Shown here one piece after another: positions 8,848-17,143 of a stretch of DNA of 64,000 nt; position 1 is the first letter of the stretch, and the number at the start of each line of letters is the position of its first letter. The notes beneath the pieces are model-generated. The model searched no databases. It was not told where the DNA came from and saw only the letters and a list, made by a program, of their open reading frames with translations. A program made the translations under genes and the position numbers. The stretch spans positions 16,580-80,579 of the forward strand of contig WOZJ01000071.1 of assembly GCA_011620345.1 (NCBI GenBank), read 5' to 3'. Origin of the DNA: Nitrospirota bacterium. Lineage in GTDB: Bacteria; UBA2233.

Positions 8848-9829
8848 TGCCCTCCTCGTAGGCTTGCAACACGGCCTGAACAAGAGGGTGACGCACGACA
8901 TCCGCCGAAGTAAGGGATACTAAAGAAATGCTTGGAATACCCTTTAAGATGCGTATCGCTTCGATTAACCCGGAAGGCATTCCTTGAGGAATATCGACCT
9001 GTGTGACGTCTCCCGTTACGACAACCTTTGAGCCAAACCCCATACGGGTCAGGAACATCTTCATCTGTTCCGAGGAGGTATTCTGCGCCTCGTCCAAGAT
9101 GATGAACGCATCGTTGAGCGTGCGGCCGCGCATATAAGCCAAAGGGGCGATTTCAATAACGCCTTTGGCCAAGAACTGTTTGGTGCGCTCCTGCCCCAAG
9201 AAATCGTGCAGGCTATCGTAGAGGGGGCGCATGTAGGGGTCAACCTTTTCAACCAGCGTGCCGGGGAGGAACCCTAGCTTTTCTCCTGCCTCCACGGCGG
9301 GACGAACGAGGACGATTCGCTTCTGGATCTGGTTCACCAAAGAAACGACGGCCATGGCAATGGCCAAGTAGGTCTTCCCCGTCCCGGCCGGCCCGATACA
9401 GAAAACCATGTCGCAGCCTTGGATAGCCCTTAAGTAGTGCTCCTGGTTGGGTGTTTTGGCCTTAACCCAGGTTGTCCAGATTTCTTTCGGTTTTACGGTA
9501 GGATCGATTCCGGGCCCTTGAGCTTGCACCTTCCTATGGCCTTCGGCCTCTTCGATCGTCCTTTCTATCTCCTCGAACGTAATCGCGGTTTTCCTTCTAA
9601 TTTTTTCTGAGAGTCGATGGACCAAGCCTTCCGCCTTCTCCAGCTTCGACTCTTCGCCAAGGAGGTAAAGCGTGGTTCCTCGGTAGGAAAAGCGCACACC
9701 AAAATAGCGTTCCAGGAAGCGTAAGTGATGGCTTGCACCTCCGGCCAATGTCAAAAGCGATTCCTGATCCTCAAACTCAATTTTTCTTAGGGCTGTGCTG
9801 ATTGCCTCGCCCCGATACCCCTGCGGCAT
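8834..9829 (-). CDS. phoH: PhoH-like ATPase
   Basis: 331 residues. An N-terminal KH-like region precedes the ATPase domain, with Walker A GPAGTGKT, Walker B FIILDEAQN and the conserved VVRPAVEAGEKLGFLPG segment. PhoH-like proteins are cytoplasmic ATPases, probably RNA-linked, and commonly sit next to ybeY. It is the first gene of the minus-strand run ending with lnt. The start is open to question. The ATG at 9829 has only AGAGG one base away, whereas a consensus AGGAGG at 9846-9851 is placed seven bases before an in-frame ATT at 9836-9838. That would make the protein start three codons earlier with a non-standard codon. Confidence 0.92.
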   Translation of the reverse strand: MPQGYRGEAISTALRKIEFEDQESLLTLAGGASHHLRFLERYFGVRFSYRGTTLYLLGEESKLEKAEGLVHRLSEKIRRKTAITFEEIERTIEEAEGHRKVQAQGPGIDPTVKPKEIWTTWVKAKTPNQEHYLRAIQGCDMVFCIGPAGTGKTYLAIAMAVVSLVNQIQKRIVLVRPAVEAGEKLGFLPGTLVEKVDPYMRPLYDSLHDFLGQERTKQFLAKGVIEIAPLAYMRGRTLNDAFIILDEAQNTSSEQMKMFLTRMGFGSKVVVTGDVTQVDIPQGMPSGLIEAIRILKGIPSISLVSLTSADVVRHPLVQAVLQAYEEGNGRK

Positions 9830-10044
9830 ACCTCTAATGGCCGGCCCTCCTAGGTCTTTTAAGGTTTTGAGGTCTCACGGTACGATTCGCCTGAAAGTCG
9901 AAAGGCGGACAAGACGGTGCGGGGTGATGAAAACGTGAACGCGTGCAGTTCGGTTGGAATCCTTCTCTATATTTGACATCCATCCCTTCAAGCACACAAG
10001 CACTCAGCAGTATGGCCCTATTTTGGGATGATACAAGCCGCACT
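9830..10044. other. intergenic stretch between phoH and tRNA-His
   Basis: 215 bases with no supportable gene. On the minus strand it must hold the leader of phoH. The AGGAGG at 9846-9851 is the clearest element. A hairpin of the form CGCCT-N10-AGGCG lies near 9890-9909 but is not followed by a T run, so I do not call it a terminator. No convincing -35/-10 pair was found. Confidence 0.5.
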
Positions 10045-10120
10045 TGGGGTGAGTGGAGGGGATTGAACCCTCGGCCACAGGGGCCACAACCCTGTGCTCT
10101 GCCACTGAGCTACACTCACC
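10045..10120 (-). tRNA. tRNA-His (GTG anticodon)
   Basis: On the minus strand a full cloverleaf can be drawn. The acceptor stem GTGAGTG pairs with CACTCAC. The D arm is AGCTCAGTGGCAGAGC, the anticodon arm CAGGG-TTGTGGC-CCCTG has anticodon GTG, and the T arm has GGTTCAATCC. The extra G at the 5' end (10120) faces a C discriminator, the G-1:C73 pair that defines tRNA-His. The CCA end is encoded (10045-10047). Confidence 0.96.
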
Positions 10121-10233
10121 ATGTATGCGTACAAACCAGCAATCTTGTGGCTTTTGACATCAGGATAGCACGGTTTCGTAAAGAAATGAAGCTCTACAGG
10201 GGAGCACGCATGGTTTTATGGGCCTCTTCCTCG

Positions 10234-10242
10234 TGTTATAAT
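10234..10242 (+). promoter_or_regulatory. extended -10 promoter for nfu and the ATP-grasp operon
   Basis: TGTTATAAT is a perfect -10 hexamer (10237-10242) with the extended TG element. The region 17 bases upstream is T-rich but has no good -35. It predicts transcription from about 10249, giving a 32-base leader before the nfu ATG at 10281. It is the only clear promoter before the peptide-ligase gene run. Confidence 0.5.
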
Positions 10243-10280
10243 GTTTGTCACGCACTCCGCAAAAATAGGAGAACATAGAT

Positions 10281-10514
10281 ATGGAAGAAGCCATGACAGA
10301 AAGGGTAATGGGCGTACTTGGGCGTATTCGGCCCATGCTCAACATGGATGGCGGCGACGTTGAGCTCGTCGAGGTCCGAAACCAAGAAGTTTATCTAAGG
10401 CTAAAGGGGGCTTGCGACGGGTGCCCGAGTGCATTCTTCACGCTACGGATGGGAATCGAACGAGCCCTTCGTTCGGAAATTCCAGAGATTCAACGGGTTA
10501 TCGCTCTCCCTTGA
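10281..10514 (+). CDS. nfu: NifU-like C-terminal domain protein (Nfu), Fe-S carrier
   Basis: 77 residues, a stand-alone Nfu domain. MLNMDGGDVELVEV and the cluster-binding CDGC (C-x2-C) inside LKGACDGCPSA are diagnostic. Such proteins bind a labile 4Fe-4S cluster between two subunits and hand it to client enzymes. A ribosome site (AGGAGA) precedes the ATG. The ATP-grasp gene starts two bases after its stop, so the two are almost certainly co-transcribed. That raises the question of whether a product of this operon needs Fe-S delivery; none of the next five genes has an obvious cluster motif, so this may be chance. Confidence 0.9.
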   Translation: MEEAMTERVMGVLGRIRPMLNMDGGDVELVEVRNQEVYLRLKGACDGCPSAFFTLRMGIERALRSEIPEIQRVIALP

Positions 10515-10516
10515 AG

Positions 10517-11863
10517 ATGGAGCCCATTTTCTCCAACGAACGCTTGAATGACCTCGCTTCTTCTTCTTTTTTTTTGGCGTTGTCCGTTGAAGATGTGACC
10601 TTTGCTTTTGACGGGCCGAACGGCCTGCACGAAAGGGTGTTTCCTTTTGATCCAATTCCTCGCTTAATTCCGCAAAATGAGTTTGATCGCCTGGAGGAAG
10701 GCATCAAGCAGCGGGTTGTTGCGATGAACATGTTTTTGCAAGATATTTACCATGAAGGAAAAATATTTAAGGATAAGGTGTTTTCGGAATCGTTTTTTCT
10801 CTCCTCTTCGGGGTATATGGTCGAAGCCAGGGGTATTACTCCGCCCAAGGGGGTGTTTCTCCACCTGTCGGGCATTGACCTCGTTCGGGCGGCCGATACA
10901 TGGTTCGTGCTCGAGGACAACCTAAGGATTCCTTCCGGTGTATCCTATGCACTTAAGGCCCGTGAGTTGTACGAAACCTGCATTCCCGATGTTCTGGCGG
11001 AACGGGGGACAAAAGAGACGCTGACCTTCTTGCAACACCTAGGTAAGGCTTTTTCGTCCGTGAACGCCGACGGGGAGGGAGTTATTCTCTCCCCGGGTAG
11101 ACACAATGCGGCCTTCTTCGAGCACGGCTACTTGGCGGAATCGCTCGGGATGACCCTTGCGTTTGGGGAAGATTTGCTCGTCTATGGAGAAGATCTTTTC
11201 CTTAGGGGGTGTTTTGGGAAAAGGCATAAGGTTGGGTTTGTCTATAAAAGGCTCAACGACGAATATCTTGACCCTGTCATGTTCAACCCTGCCTCGGTGA
11301 TAGGCGTCCCCAACATCTACCCAATTTACAAAAAAGGGAGGGTGGGGATTGGGAACGCGCTTGGGACCGGGGTGGCGGACGACAAGGGGGTTTTTTATTA
11401 CACCCCCCAAATCATCCGCTACTACTTAGGGCAAGACCCTATTCTTCCTTTGCCTCCCACCTACCTTCCGGAAGACCCGAAGGATGCAGCGTTCGTCCTT
11501 GAGAACATGGGCAGGCTCGTGATCAAAGAGGTCAACTCGGCAGGAGGATTTGGTGTCCGCTTCGGCCCTAGGCTTACAAAAGCAGAGCTAGCGGAGTTAA
11601 AAGTGCGCATTGTCGCTTCCCCAAGGGGCTTTATTGCCCAGGAGCTTCTCGATTTTGAAGAACTTGACGTCCGCCTTCAAGATGGAACGTACGAGAAACG
11701 GCGGGCCGACTTGCGGATGTATGCCGCTATGGGCGAGGACGTCTCCGTGCTCCAAGGCGGCTTGAGCCGATTTAGCGGCCAACGGGGATCTTACCTGGTA
11801 AATTCATGCCAAGGGGGAGGCTACAAGGATACATGGGTATACCAACCCGCACAGACTGCTTAA
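10517..11863 (+). CDS. circularly permuted ATP-grasp protein (COG2308/DUF404-DUF407 type)
   Basis: 448 residues. Typical family segments are visible: the N-terminal FDPIPRLIPQNEFDRLEEGIKQR, LEDNLRIPSGVSYALKAR, SPGRHNAAFFEHGYLAE, the central VKEVNSAGGFGV region and FIAQELLDFEELD near the end. In this family the ATP-grasp fold is circularly permuted, and the proteins are predicted to form amide bonds between a carboxylate and an amine using ATP. In many bacteria they occur with alpha-E and transglutaminase-like proteins, as here. The ATG at 10517 is chosen because it falls just behind the nfu stop and begins where family similarity begins. Earlier in-frame starts lie inside nfu. The substrate is unknown. 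Confidence 0.9.
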   Translation: MEPIFSNERLNDLASSSFFLALSVEDVTFAFDGPNGLHERVFPFDPIPRLIPQNEFDRLEEGIKQRVVAMNMFLQDIYHEGKIFKDKVFSESFFLSSSGYMVEARGITPPKGVFLHLSGIDLVRAADTWFVLEDNLRIPSGVSYALKARELYETCIPDVLAERGTKETLTFLQHLGKAFSSVNADGEGVILSPGRHNAAFFEHGYLAESLGMTLAFGEDLLVYGEDLFLRGCFGKRHKVGFVYKRLNDEYLDPVMFNPASVIGVPNIYPIYKKGRVGIGNALGTGVADDKGVFYYTPQIIRYYLGQDPILPLPPTYLPEDPKDAAFVLENMGRLVIKEVNSAGGFGVRFGPRLTKAELAELKVRIVASPRGFIAQELLDFEELDVRLQDGTYEKRRADLRMYAAMGEDVSVLQGGLSRFSGQRGSYLVNSCQGGGYKDTWVYQPAQTA

Positions 11864-12465
11864 ACCTTTTTTGGTTAGGTAGATATACAACCCGTACGCT
11901 CGGGACGCTCACGCTCGGGCTGGAGGTGCTTCGGTGCTTGGCGAGGGGGTTCCCTTGGCCGAAGGCATACGAAGGGCTGCTTGGTAGGCTCCCTTTGGCT
12001 CAAGAAGCCCTCCCTTGGTTCCTCGATACGGTTGTACGCCAAGAAGAACCTCCGGGTGTAGGGTTTGCCCTTAAGATGGCCAGGGAGGATGCCATCTGCC
12101 TGCGGGGTCTTTTGGGTACAAAGGCCGTCACGCTCGTGAACCTTGCCGGCCAAGAAGCCATGGCAATCCAAGAGTCGAACGTGCTGCAGGCCCCCCAAAG
12201 AATACTGGCTTTTGGAAATGCCTTGCTTGTTCATACCAAAGAGAGGCTCGGAGCGGAATGGGCCTGGATGTTTGAGCTTGGAGGATTCGTAGAAGCTCTC
12301 GATTTGCGCTTAAGCGTTCTGGATATGGAAGGAGCCCTGCATGCTGCCTCGCGGCTTAACGGCCTTTTCCAGGAAAACGGGCTTGCGATTGCGCCGTTGG
12401 AACAGCTAACGTTGCCCTCTTTAGAGGAGAAGGTTCATGCCTTTGAGCGCATGCTATCTGTTTAA
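11833..12465 (+). CDS. alpha-E domain protein (COG2307/DUF403 type), short form
   Basis: About 210 residues, largely helical. The N-terminus TDCLNLFWLGRYTTRT matches the usual alpha-E opening (N-L-W-L-G-R-Y). As I know the family, alpha-E proteins are usually about 300 residues, so this one is short and may lack part of the helical bundle. The start (ATG at 11833, AAGGA just upstream) lies 31 bases inside the ATP-grasp gene and the end overlaps the transglutaminase gene by 29 bases, so translation is coupled. The alpha-E role is unproven. Its constant pairing with the ATP-grasp protein suggests a partner or substrate-handling role. Confidence 0.82.
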   Translation: MGIPTRTDCLNLFWLGRYTTRTLGTLTLGLEVLRCLARGFPWPKAYEGLLGRLPLAQEALPWFLDTVVRQEEPPGVGFALKMAREDAICLRGLLGTKAVTLVNLAGQEAMAIQESNVLQAPQRILAFGNALLVHTKERLGAEWAWMFELGGFVEALDLRLSVLDMEGALHAASRLNGLFQENGLAIAPLEQLTLPSLEEKVHAFERMLSV

Positions 12466-13261
12466 GTCGACCACGCGGCTTACGATTGCAGCCCCTGCAA
12501 GAGAGCACCACTTCCTTCTGCGTATCCTTCCCAAATCCATGCCTTGCATGATTTTGTCAGAATGGGAACTTTCAATCGAGGCTGCGGACTATGTTTCGGC
12601 CTTTGAGGATGCCTTTGGCAATCGGGTTTTTTATGGGGCCGTTCTAGGCGAGCATGCTCAGCTTGTTGCCAGTGTTTGGGGGAAGGTTTTGCAGAGGAAT
12701 GAGTACTGGGACGACGACGTCCAAGGACTAGGACTGTTTTGTCTTCCCTCGCCGATGGTCGGCCCAAGCGAAGCCTTGGATGGGCTTGTAGCCGCAATGA
12801 CGCCCGCATTCCGCAAGCTTCAAACTCGAGAAGGAATGCTTTTCTTGAACGATGCCGTCTTTCGCCAGCTTGTCTACGAAAAATGCGTAACAAACTCCGA
12901 AACGGACGCGGGCGAGGCGCTTTCTAGGGGCAAGGGGGTCTGTCAGGATTTCGCGCACATCTTGATCGGCCTTCTCCGCGGGCTTGGAGTGCCAGCGCGA
13001 TACGTGACAGGATACATAGAGGGCGAGGGCGATAGCCACGCCTGGGTCGAGGCGTTCCACGAAGGCCGATGGTATGGCTTAGACCCGACGCACAACACGT
13101 TCGTTAGGGAAGGGTACATTAAAGTGGCTCACGGGCGAGACGCCAAGGACACGCGGATGAATTCGGGAGTCTTCAAGGGCAAGTTTTCTCAATACGTCGA
13201 AGTTAATGTGCGCGTAGAGATGCTGGAAACGGACGATGCTCGAGACCTGGTTCACGCTTAA
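12437..13261 (+). CDS. transglutaminase-like cysteine protease
   Basis: 274 residues. An N-terminal beta-rich region (about 1-130) precedes a transglutaminase core. The catalytic triad is intact: Cys169 in GKGVCQDFAH, His201 in GDSHAWVEAF and Asp216 in YGLDPTHN. No signal peptide is visible, so it should act in the cytoplasm. In COG2308/COG2307 operons such proteins are predicted to cut or form amide bonds of the same peptide-like product. The start at 12437 overlaps the alpha-E gene and the end overlaps the next gene by 26 bases. Confidence 0.92.
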   Translation: MPLSACYLFKSTTRLTIAAPAREHHFLLRILPKSMPCMILSEWELSIEAADYVSAFEDAFGNRVFYGAVLGEHAQLVASVWGKVLQRNEYWDDDVQGLGLFCLPSPMVGPSEALDGLVAAMTPAFRKLQTREGMLFLNDAVFRQLVYEKCVTNSETDAGEALSRGKGVCQDFAHILIGLLRGLGVPARYVTGYIEGEGDSHAWVEAFHEGRWYGLDPTHNTFVREGYIKVAHGRDAKDTRMNSGVFKGKFSQYVEVNVRVEMLETDDARDLVHA

Positions 13262-14183
13262 CCTGCCAACCCGCGAAACGGTTGCCCTTCAAAGGCAGCG
13301 CTTTTTTCCCGAGGGTACGGAGGGGTCTTTTAAGCACCTAAAAAGGCTTTCGGTTCTATCCGGAATTCACGGAGATGAGCTGGAAGGGCTCTACATCTGC
13401 TACCGCCTCGCCTCCTTCCTTAAGGAAAACCCTCAGGCGATCCGGGGGGTCATCGACATCTATCCAAGCTTGAACCCTTTGGGGGTGAGCATGACCCGGC
13501 GGTTCGTCCCGTTCTTCGAGATGGATTTGAACCGCGTGTTTCCAGGGGATTCGTTTGGGAGCCTGCCCGAAAAGATGGCGCATGCGGCAGTCCATGCGGT
13601 AAGCGGCTCGAATATTGCTGTTGATTTGCATGCAAGCAACATTTTTTTAAAGGAAATCCCTCAAGTTCGGATCGACGAGGGAAACACATCAAAGCTTTTA
13701 CCCTTAGCCAAGCTTTTGAACGTAGACTTTGTTTGGGTATACCCTTCTGTTACCGTGCTCCGCTCAACATTGGCCCATACGCTCAACGCCATAGGCGTAC
13801 GCACGCTCGTGGTCGAGATGGGGGTCGGGCTTCGGGTAACTCCCGTTTTCGGAGATCAGCTCGTTTCAGGTCTTCTCCATTTGATGGCCCATGAAGGGTT
13901 CCTTTCGCTCGATTCTCCGCCCGAAGTGCGCGAGCCCATTGTTTCTATAAACGAGCAAGTTTACTTTATAAATGCCGGCTGTTCCGGCCTGTTTATTCCC
14001 GGAGCAGACCATGGGGGAAGGATAGGAAAAGAAGAGGTGATCGGGCAAATCGTATCCCCCTTTACGGGAGAGGGGCTGGAGACGCTAAGGAGCCCGGCAG
14101 ATGGCCTTTTGTTCACACTTCGGGCCTATCCGATCGTGTTCGAGGGCTCGTTGGTCGCCAGGGTCTGCGCACTGGAGGGCTAA
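13236..14183 (+). CDS. succinylglutamate desuccinylase/aspartoacylase-family zinc amidohydrolase (copy 1)
   Basis: 315 residues of the M14-like AstE/AspA family, which hydrolyses N-acyl amino acids or small peptides with one zinc ion. The metal and catalytic residues are present: His45 and Glu48 in GIHGDELEG, His132 in VDLHASN, Arg100 in LNRVFPGD and Glu194 in LVVEMG. No signal peptide is seen. Its stop overlaps the start of the next gene (TAATG), which is a paralogue lacking most of these residues. Position in the ligase/transglutaminase operon suggests a peptide- or acyl-trimming step. The substrate is unknown. Confidence 0.88.
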   Translation: MLETWFTLNLPTRETVALQRQRFFPEGTEGSFKHLKRLSVLSGIHGDELEGLYICYRLASFLKENPQAIRGVIDIYPSLNPLGVSMTRRFVPFFEMDLNRVFPGDSFGSLPEKMAHAAVHAVSGSNIAVDLHASNIFLKEIPQVRIDEGNTSKLLPLAKLLNVDFVWVYPSVTVLRSTLAHTLNAIGVRTLVVEMGVGLRVTPVFGDQLVSGLLHLMAHEGFLSLDSPPEVREPIVSINEQVYFINAGCSGLFIPGADHGGRIGKEEVIGQIVSPFTGEGLETLRSPADGLLFTLRAYPIVFEGSLVARVCALEG

Positions 14184-15109
14184 TGGTACGAGAAATCTTG
14201 GTTCAAATGACTTCGCCGGCCGGCTATCCGATTCACGTCGTCGGGTTTCGGTTTGGGGAGGGTAGGCCAAAGGTGGCTATCGTGGGCGGCCTTAGGGGCG
14301 ACGAGGTCCATCAAAGCTACGTGGTCGCACGGCTATGCGCCTTCTTGAGGCGGGAGGCCGAAAGGAACCCCGGCGTTATTCAAGGGGAAATTCTCCTCGT
14401 TCCGCTAGTCAACACCTTCGGGTTCAACGTGGGGTATCGCTTCTGGCCCCCGGATGCAACCGATATTGACAAAATGTTCCCTGGTTTTCGCTTCGGAGAG
14501 ACCACACAGATTCTTGCCTATTCACTGTTTGAAAAGCTCAAGGATGCCGACTTCGGCGTGCACGTCACAAGCCTTGATCCCCATCAAGAGCACATGGCCC
14601 TCACGACGATGTACGGGTCTGGCTTGGGGAATATCGAGGCGGGGTCGTATTTTGGAACCCATTTCTTGTACGTGAAGGATCCGAAACCCTTCGATACAGG
14701 ATCTCTTTTGTACAACTGGCAAGTCTGGGACGTTCGTGCCCTTGGCTTGGTCGGGGGCAAGCCTTCAGAAATCCAACAAGACCTTGCCCTCGAACAAACA
14801 ACGGCCATTCTTCGGTTTCTTTCCAAGGTTGGAGTCTTGAAGTTAAGGGTCCCGGAGCGCTTCAGCCCCGTTTTGCTCGAAGAGGCAGATTTGCTGCTTG
14901 TCCGGAACAGGCACTCTGGGCTTTTTTTGCCCCTCAAGGCTCCAGGGTGCGGAGTGTTCGAAGGGGAGACGTTAGGCTGGGTCCGGGATACGCTTACCGG
15001 TGAACCGCTCGAAGAGCTCCAAAGCCCATCCCTAGGAACCGTATTCTTTCGGTATGCCCGTCCCGCAATTTTTGAAGAGGAGGTGGCTTTCGGGGTTGCA
15101 ACCCGCTGA
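14183..15109 (+). CDS. AstE/AspA-family paralogue with degenerate active site (copy 2)
   Basis: 308 residues, clearly the same fold as its upstream neighbour (VAIVGGLRGDEVHQS against the neighbour's GIHGDELEG). The first zinc His is Arg38, the DLH motif reads GVH (residues 125-127), the NRVFPG Arg is Lys97, and the region aligned with the catalytic Glu reads LVGGKPS. Glu41 and His127 remain. It is therefore probably a non-catalytic partner of copy 1, or has a changed reaction; both are inference. The C-terminal lipoyl/biotinyl-like beta domain (residues about 230-305, with SGLFLPLKAPGCGVFEGE) looks intact. It is the last gene of the run and ends 64 bases from the convergent oppF. Confidence 0.85.
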   Translation: MVREILVQMTSPAGYPIHVVGFRFGEGRPKVAIVGGLRGDEVHQSYVVARLCAFLRREAERNPGVIQGEILLVPLVNTFGFNVGYRFWPPDATDIDKMFPGFRFGETTQILAYSLFEKLKDADFGVHVTSLDPHQEHMALTTMYGSGLGNIEAGSYFGTHFLYVKDPKPFDTGSLLYNWQVWDVRALGLVGGKPSEIQQDLALEQTTAILRFLSKVGVLKLRVPERFSPVLLEEADLLLVRNRHSGLFLPLKAPGCGVFEGETLGWVRDTLTGEPLEELQSPSLGTVFFRYARPAIFEEEVAFGVATR

Positions 15110-15173
15110 GTGCGAAAGCCTTTTTTCGTAATGTCTTCAAGAGTCCAAAAAGCTCTTAATGCCCGCCTAGCCG

Positions 15174-16148
15174 TTAAACTTTGGCTTGGCAGGCTACAAA
15201 ATGGCCCGGTGAAGCCTCGTGAAGCTCTGGGATGCAGCTTTTGCATGCCTCGAGCGATTCTTCGCAAAGCGGCAAGTAGGCGCACTCTGGATGGGTTTTT
15301 TTGGCATCGCCCTCCGATTCGGCAGGGGAGGGCGTTGTCCTGGAAGCGTCCCAAAACTCCGGGGACAACGTAAGCAAGGCTCGGGTGTAGGGGTGCAGAG
15401 GTTCCTTAAAGAGGGCCTTTGCCGGTGCAAGCTCGACGAGACGGCCTTTGTAGAGAACGCCCACCCTGTCGCTTAAAACACGGACCACCGCTAAGTCATG
15501 GCTTATAAAAAGATACGTCAACCCAAGCTCCCTTTTGAGCCTAAGCAGCAGGTTTAGGATTTGGGCTTGAATCGAGACATCCAAGCTGGATGTCGGTTCG
15601 TCCAAAACGAGGAATTTGGGAGAAGGGCCGAGCGCCCTGGCAAGACACACCCGTTGCAATTGTCCTCCTGAGAGCTCGTGAGGGAATAGCTTTGCATGGG
15701 AAGGCTGAAGCCCTACATGCTCGAGGAGTTCATCGACGCGCTCGTTCTTGGCCCTTGTGCCGGCAATGCCCCCTAGCGCAACCCCTTCTTCAATGGCGGC
15801 ACCAACGCGCATCCGTGGGTTGAGCGCCGCTTTCGGGTCTTGAAAGACGACCTGGGCCTTTTTTCTGAAGTCAAGCAATGCTCTCCCTCGCAAGGAAAAC
15901 ACGTCCCGCCCCTCAAAGTACACCTTGCCTCCTGTGGGTGAGGCAAGCCTAAGAATTATTCTTCCTAACGTGGACTTGCCAGAGCCGGATTCGCCCACAA
16001 GCCCGAATGTCTCTCCTTGGTAGAGCGCGAGCGAAACGCTTGAAAGGGCTTCGAAATAAGGACTTCCTTGCGGGTAGAAACGCTTGGAGAGGTCATCGAG
16101 GACGACAAGTTGCGGGAGGTGCTCCTTCGGCCGCGTGGCTCCTTTCAT
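15174..16148 (-). CDS. oppF: oligopeptide ABC transporter ATP-binding protein OppF-type
   Basis: 324 residues with Walker A GESGSGKSTLGR, signature LSGGQLQRVCLARAL and Walker B FLVLDEPTSSLD. The Cys-rich oligopeptide-type C-terminus runs from about 280 on, with four Cys in the final 40 residues. It would pair with the ATPase half of the oppC-oppD fusion to drive peptide import. AGGGAGG precedes the ATG. It does not lie with the other opp genes: lexA and the polB operon sit between it and oppCD, 3.8 kb away. The nearest upstream gene on the same strand is lexA (199-base gap), so it may now depend on the lexA promoter. Confidence 0.9.
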   Translation of the reverse strand: MKGATRPKEHLPQLVVLDDLSKRFYPQGSPYFEALSSVSLALYQGETFGLVGESGSGKSTLGRIILRLASPTGGKVYFEGRDVFSLRGRALLDFRKKAQVVFQDPKAALNPRMRVGAAIEEGVALGGIAGTRAKNERVDELLEHVGLQPSHAKLFPHELSGGQLQRVCLARALGPSPKFLVLDEPTSSLDVSIQAQILNLLLRLKRELGLTYLFISHDLAVVRVLSDRVGVLYKGRLVELAPAKALFKEPLHPYTRALLTLSPEFWDASRTTPSPAESEGDAKKTHPECAYLPLCEESLEACKSCIPELHEASPGHFVACQAKV

Positions 16149-16347
16149 CGCTTCCTCCCTAGTATGAACGTTCGAACCTTGAACGTAGCCTACTCCAGAG
16201 GTGCTGGACGATCAAGGCATGGTTGCACATAGGGCAAACAAGCTAACCAAGGCCACTTCGTGAAACCCTCATCGGCCGGCGCAACTTTCGCCTTTTCCGC
16301 CCCCTTTTGTGCCAGGCGGTGACGGGGGCATAACGCTTCTTGGCGGC

Positions 16348-17013
16348 TCAACGGTAGCGTTGGAAGCTCCATACTATCTTTCCGATGACGATGGGTCCCT
16401 CTTGGGAGGCGCCAAACAAAGGGAACGCGAAGGATGGGTAGCGCTCGTTGTCGCTTTGAAGCAGGAGCGTCCCCCCCTCCAGTAGGATGCAGCGCTTGAT
16501 TACCGCGCCTTTCATCGGGAGCCAGAAGGCGAACAGCCGCTCGTGCTCCAGAAAGCCGCGCTTTGTGTCGATCCCGACGACGCTACCGTCCACGAGCGTC
16601 GGCTCCATCGAAGCGCCCCTGACGGCCATGGCGTAAATTCCGTCCTTTACGAGGCTTACGGGTACGACGATTTCGCCCACAACGTCCGTGTGCGGGTCTA
16701 TCGGCCCGCCTGCCGCGAGCGCCCCGTATACGGGTAGGCCGAGGTGTTCTTCGGCCGTTTTCGAGGCAAGCGCGGGCTCGAGGGCAAAGGAGCCCTTGAA
16801 GCTCGCCTGACCCTCCTGTTCAAGCCATGCCATGATGGCTGCAACAGAGGAGAAGCGTACGTCCCGCCCGTTTAAGAATGCCCGCAGAGTCCTTGGGTCT
16901 ACATCGAGCCTTCTGGCAAGCTCCCCCAACCCCCGCCCCCCGGCCCTTTCGCAAAGCTTCCGGATGCGTTCCCTTAAGCCCCTAAGGTAGGCTTCTTTGT
17001 CATGCATGTTCAT
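16348..17013 (-). CDS. LexA-like repressor (XRE-type HTH plus S24 peptidase)
   Basis: 221 residues. The N-terminal helix-turn-helix (about 25-66, GLGELARRLDVDPRTLRAF) resembles XRE/phage repressors rather than the winged helix of E. coli LexA. The C-terminal S24 domain has the catalytic Ser135 in GASMEPTL, Lys173 in AVIKRC and a likely self-cleavage Ala-Gly at 101-102 in GALAAGGP. This is the layout of an SOS-type repressor that cuts itself when RecA filaments form. AGGAGGGACA precedes the ATG at 17013. It is divergent to the RecA-like/PolB operon, with operator-like palindromes between them, so control of that operon and of itself is the likely job. Confidence 0.9.
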   Translation of the reverse strand: MNMHDKEAYLRGLRERIRKLCERAGGRGLGELARRLDVDPRTLRAFLNGRDVRFSSVAAIMAWLEQEGQASFKGSFALEPALASKTAEEHLGLPVYGALAAGGPIDPHTDVVGEIVVPVSLVKDGIYAMAVRGASMEPTLVDGSVVGIDTKRGFLEHERLFAFWLPMKGAVIKRCILLEGGTLLLQSDNERYPSFAFPLFGASQEGPIVIGKIVWSFQRYR

Positions 17014-17064
17014 TGTCCCTCCTTGGTCAAGAAACCATACCTTCCGGAATGGTACGTTTGATGC

Positions 17065-17115
17065 TTGACTTGGCAACATCATGTAGACTATATTTAGTCA
17101 TATTTTCTATTATAG
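17065..17115. promoter_or_regulatory. divergent promoter with palindromic operators, lexA-like / polB operon
   Basis: Plus strand: TTGACT (17065-17070), an 18-base spacer and TATATT (17089-17094) form a good promoter. The perfect palindrome GACTA-N4-TAGTC (17086-17099) lies over its -10 box. A second palindrome, CTATTATAG (17107-17115), contains a minus-strand TATAAT (17114-17109) that would serve the repressor gene; its -35 is poor (TTGCCG at a 20-base spacing). Both palindromes share the half-site CTA. Binding of a repressor dimer here would block both promoters. This is read from sequence alone. Confidence 0.6.
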
Positions 17116-17143
17116 CAGCATAAAATGGAACTTACGGCAACAT

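Noticed and set aside
14584..15354. 256-residue minus-strand reading frame over the second AstE-like gene and oppF end
   Set aside because: Arg/Ser/Pro-rich shadow of two well supported genes.
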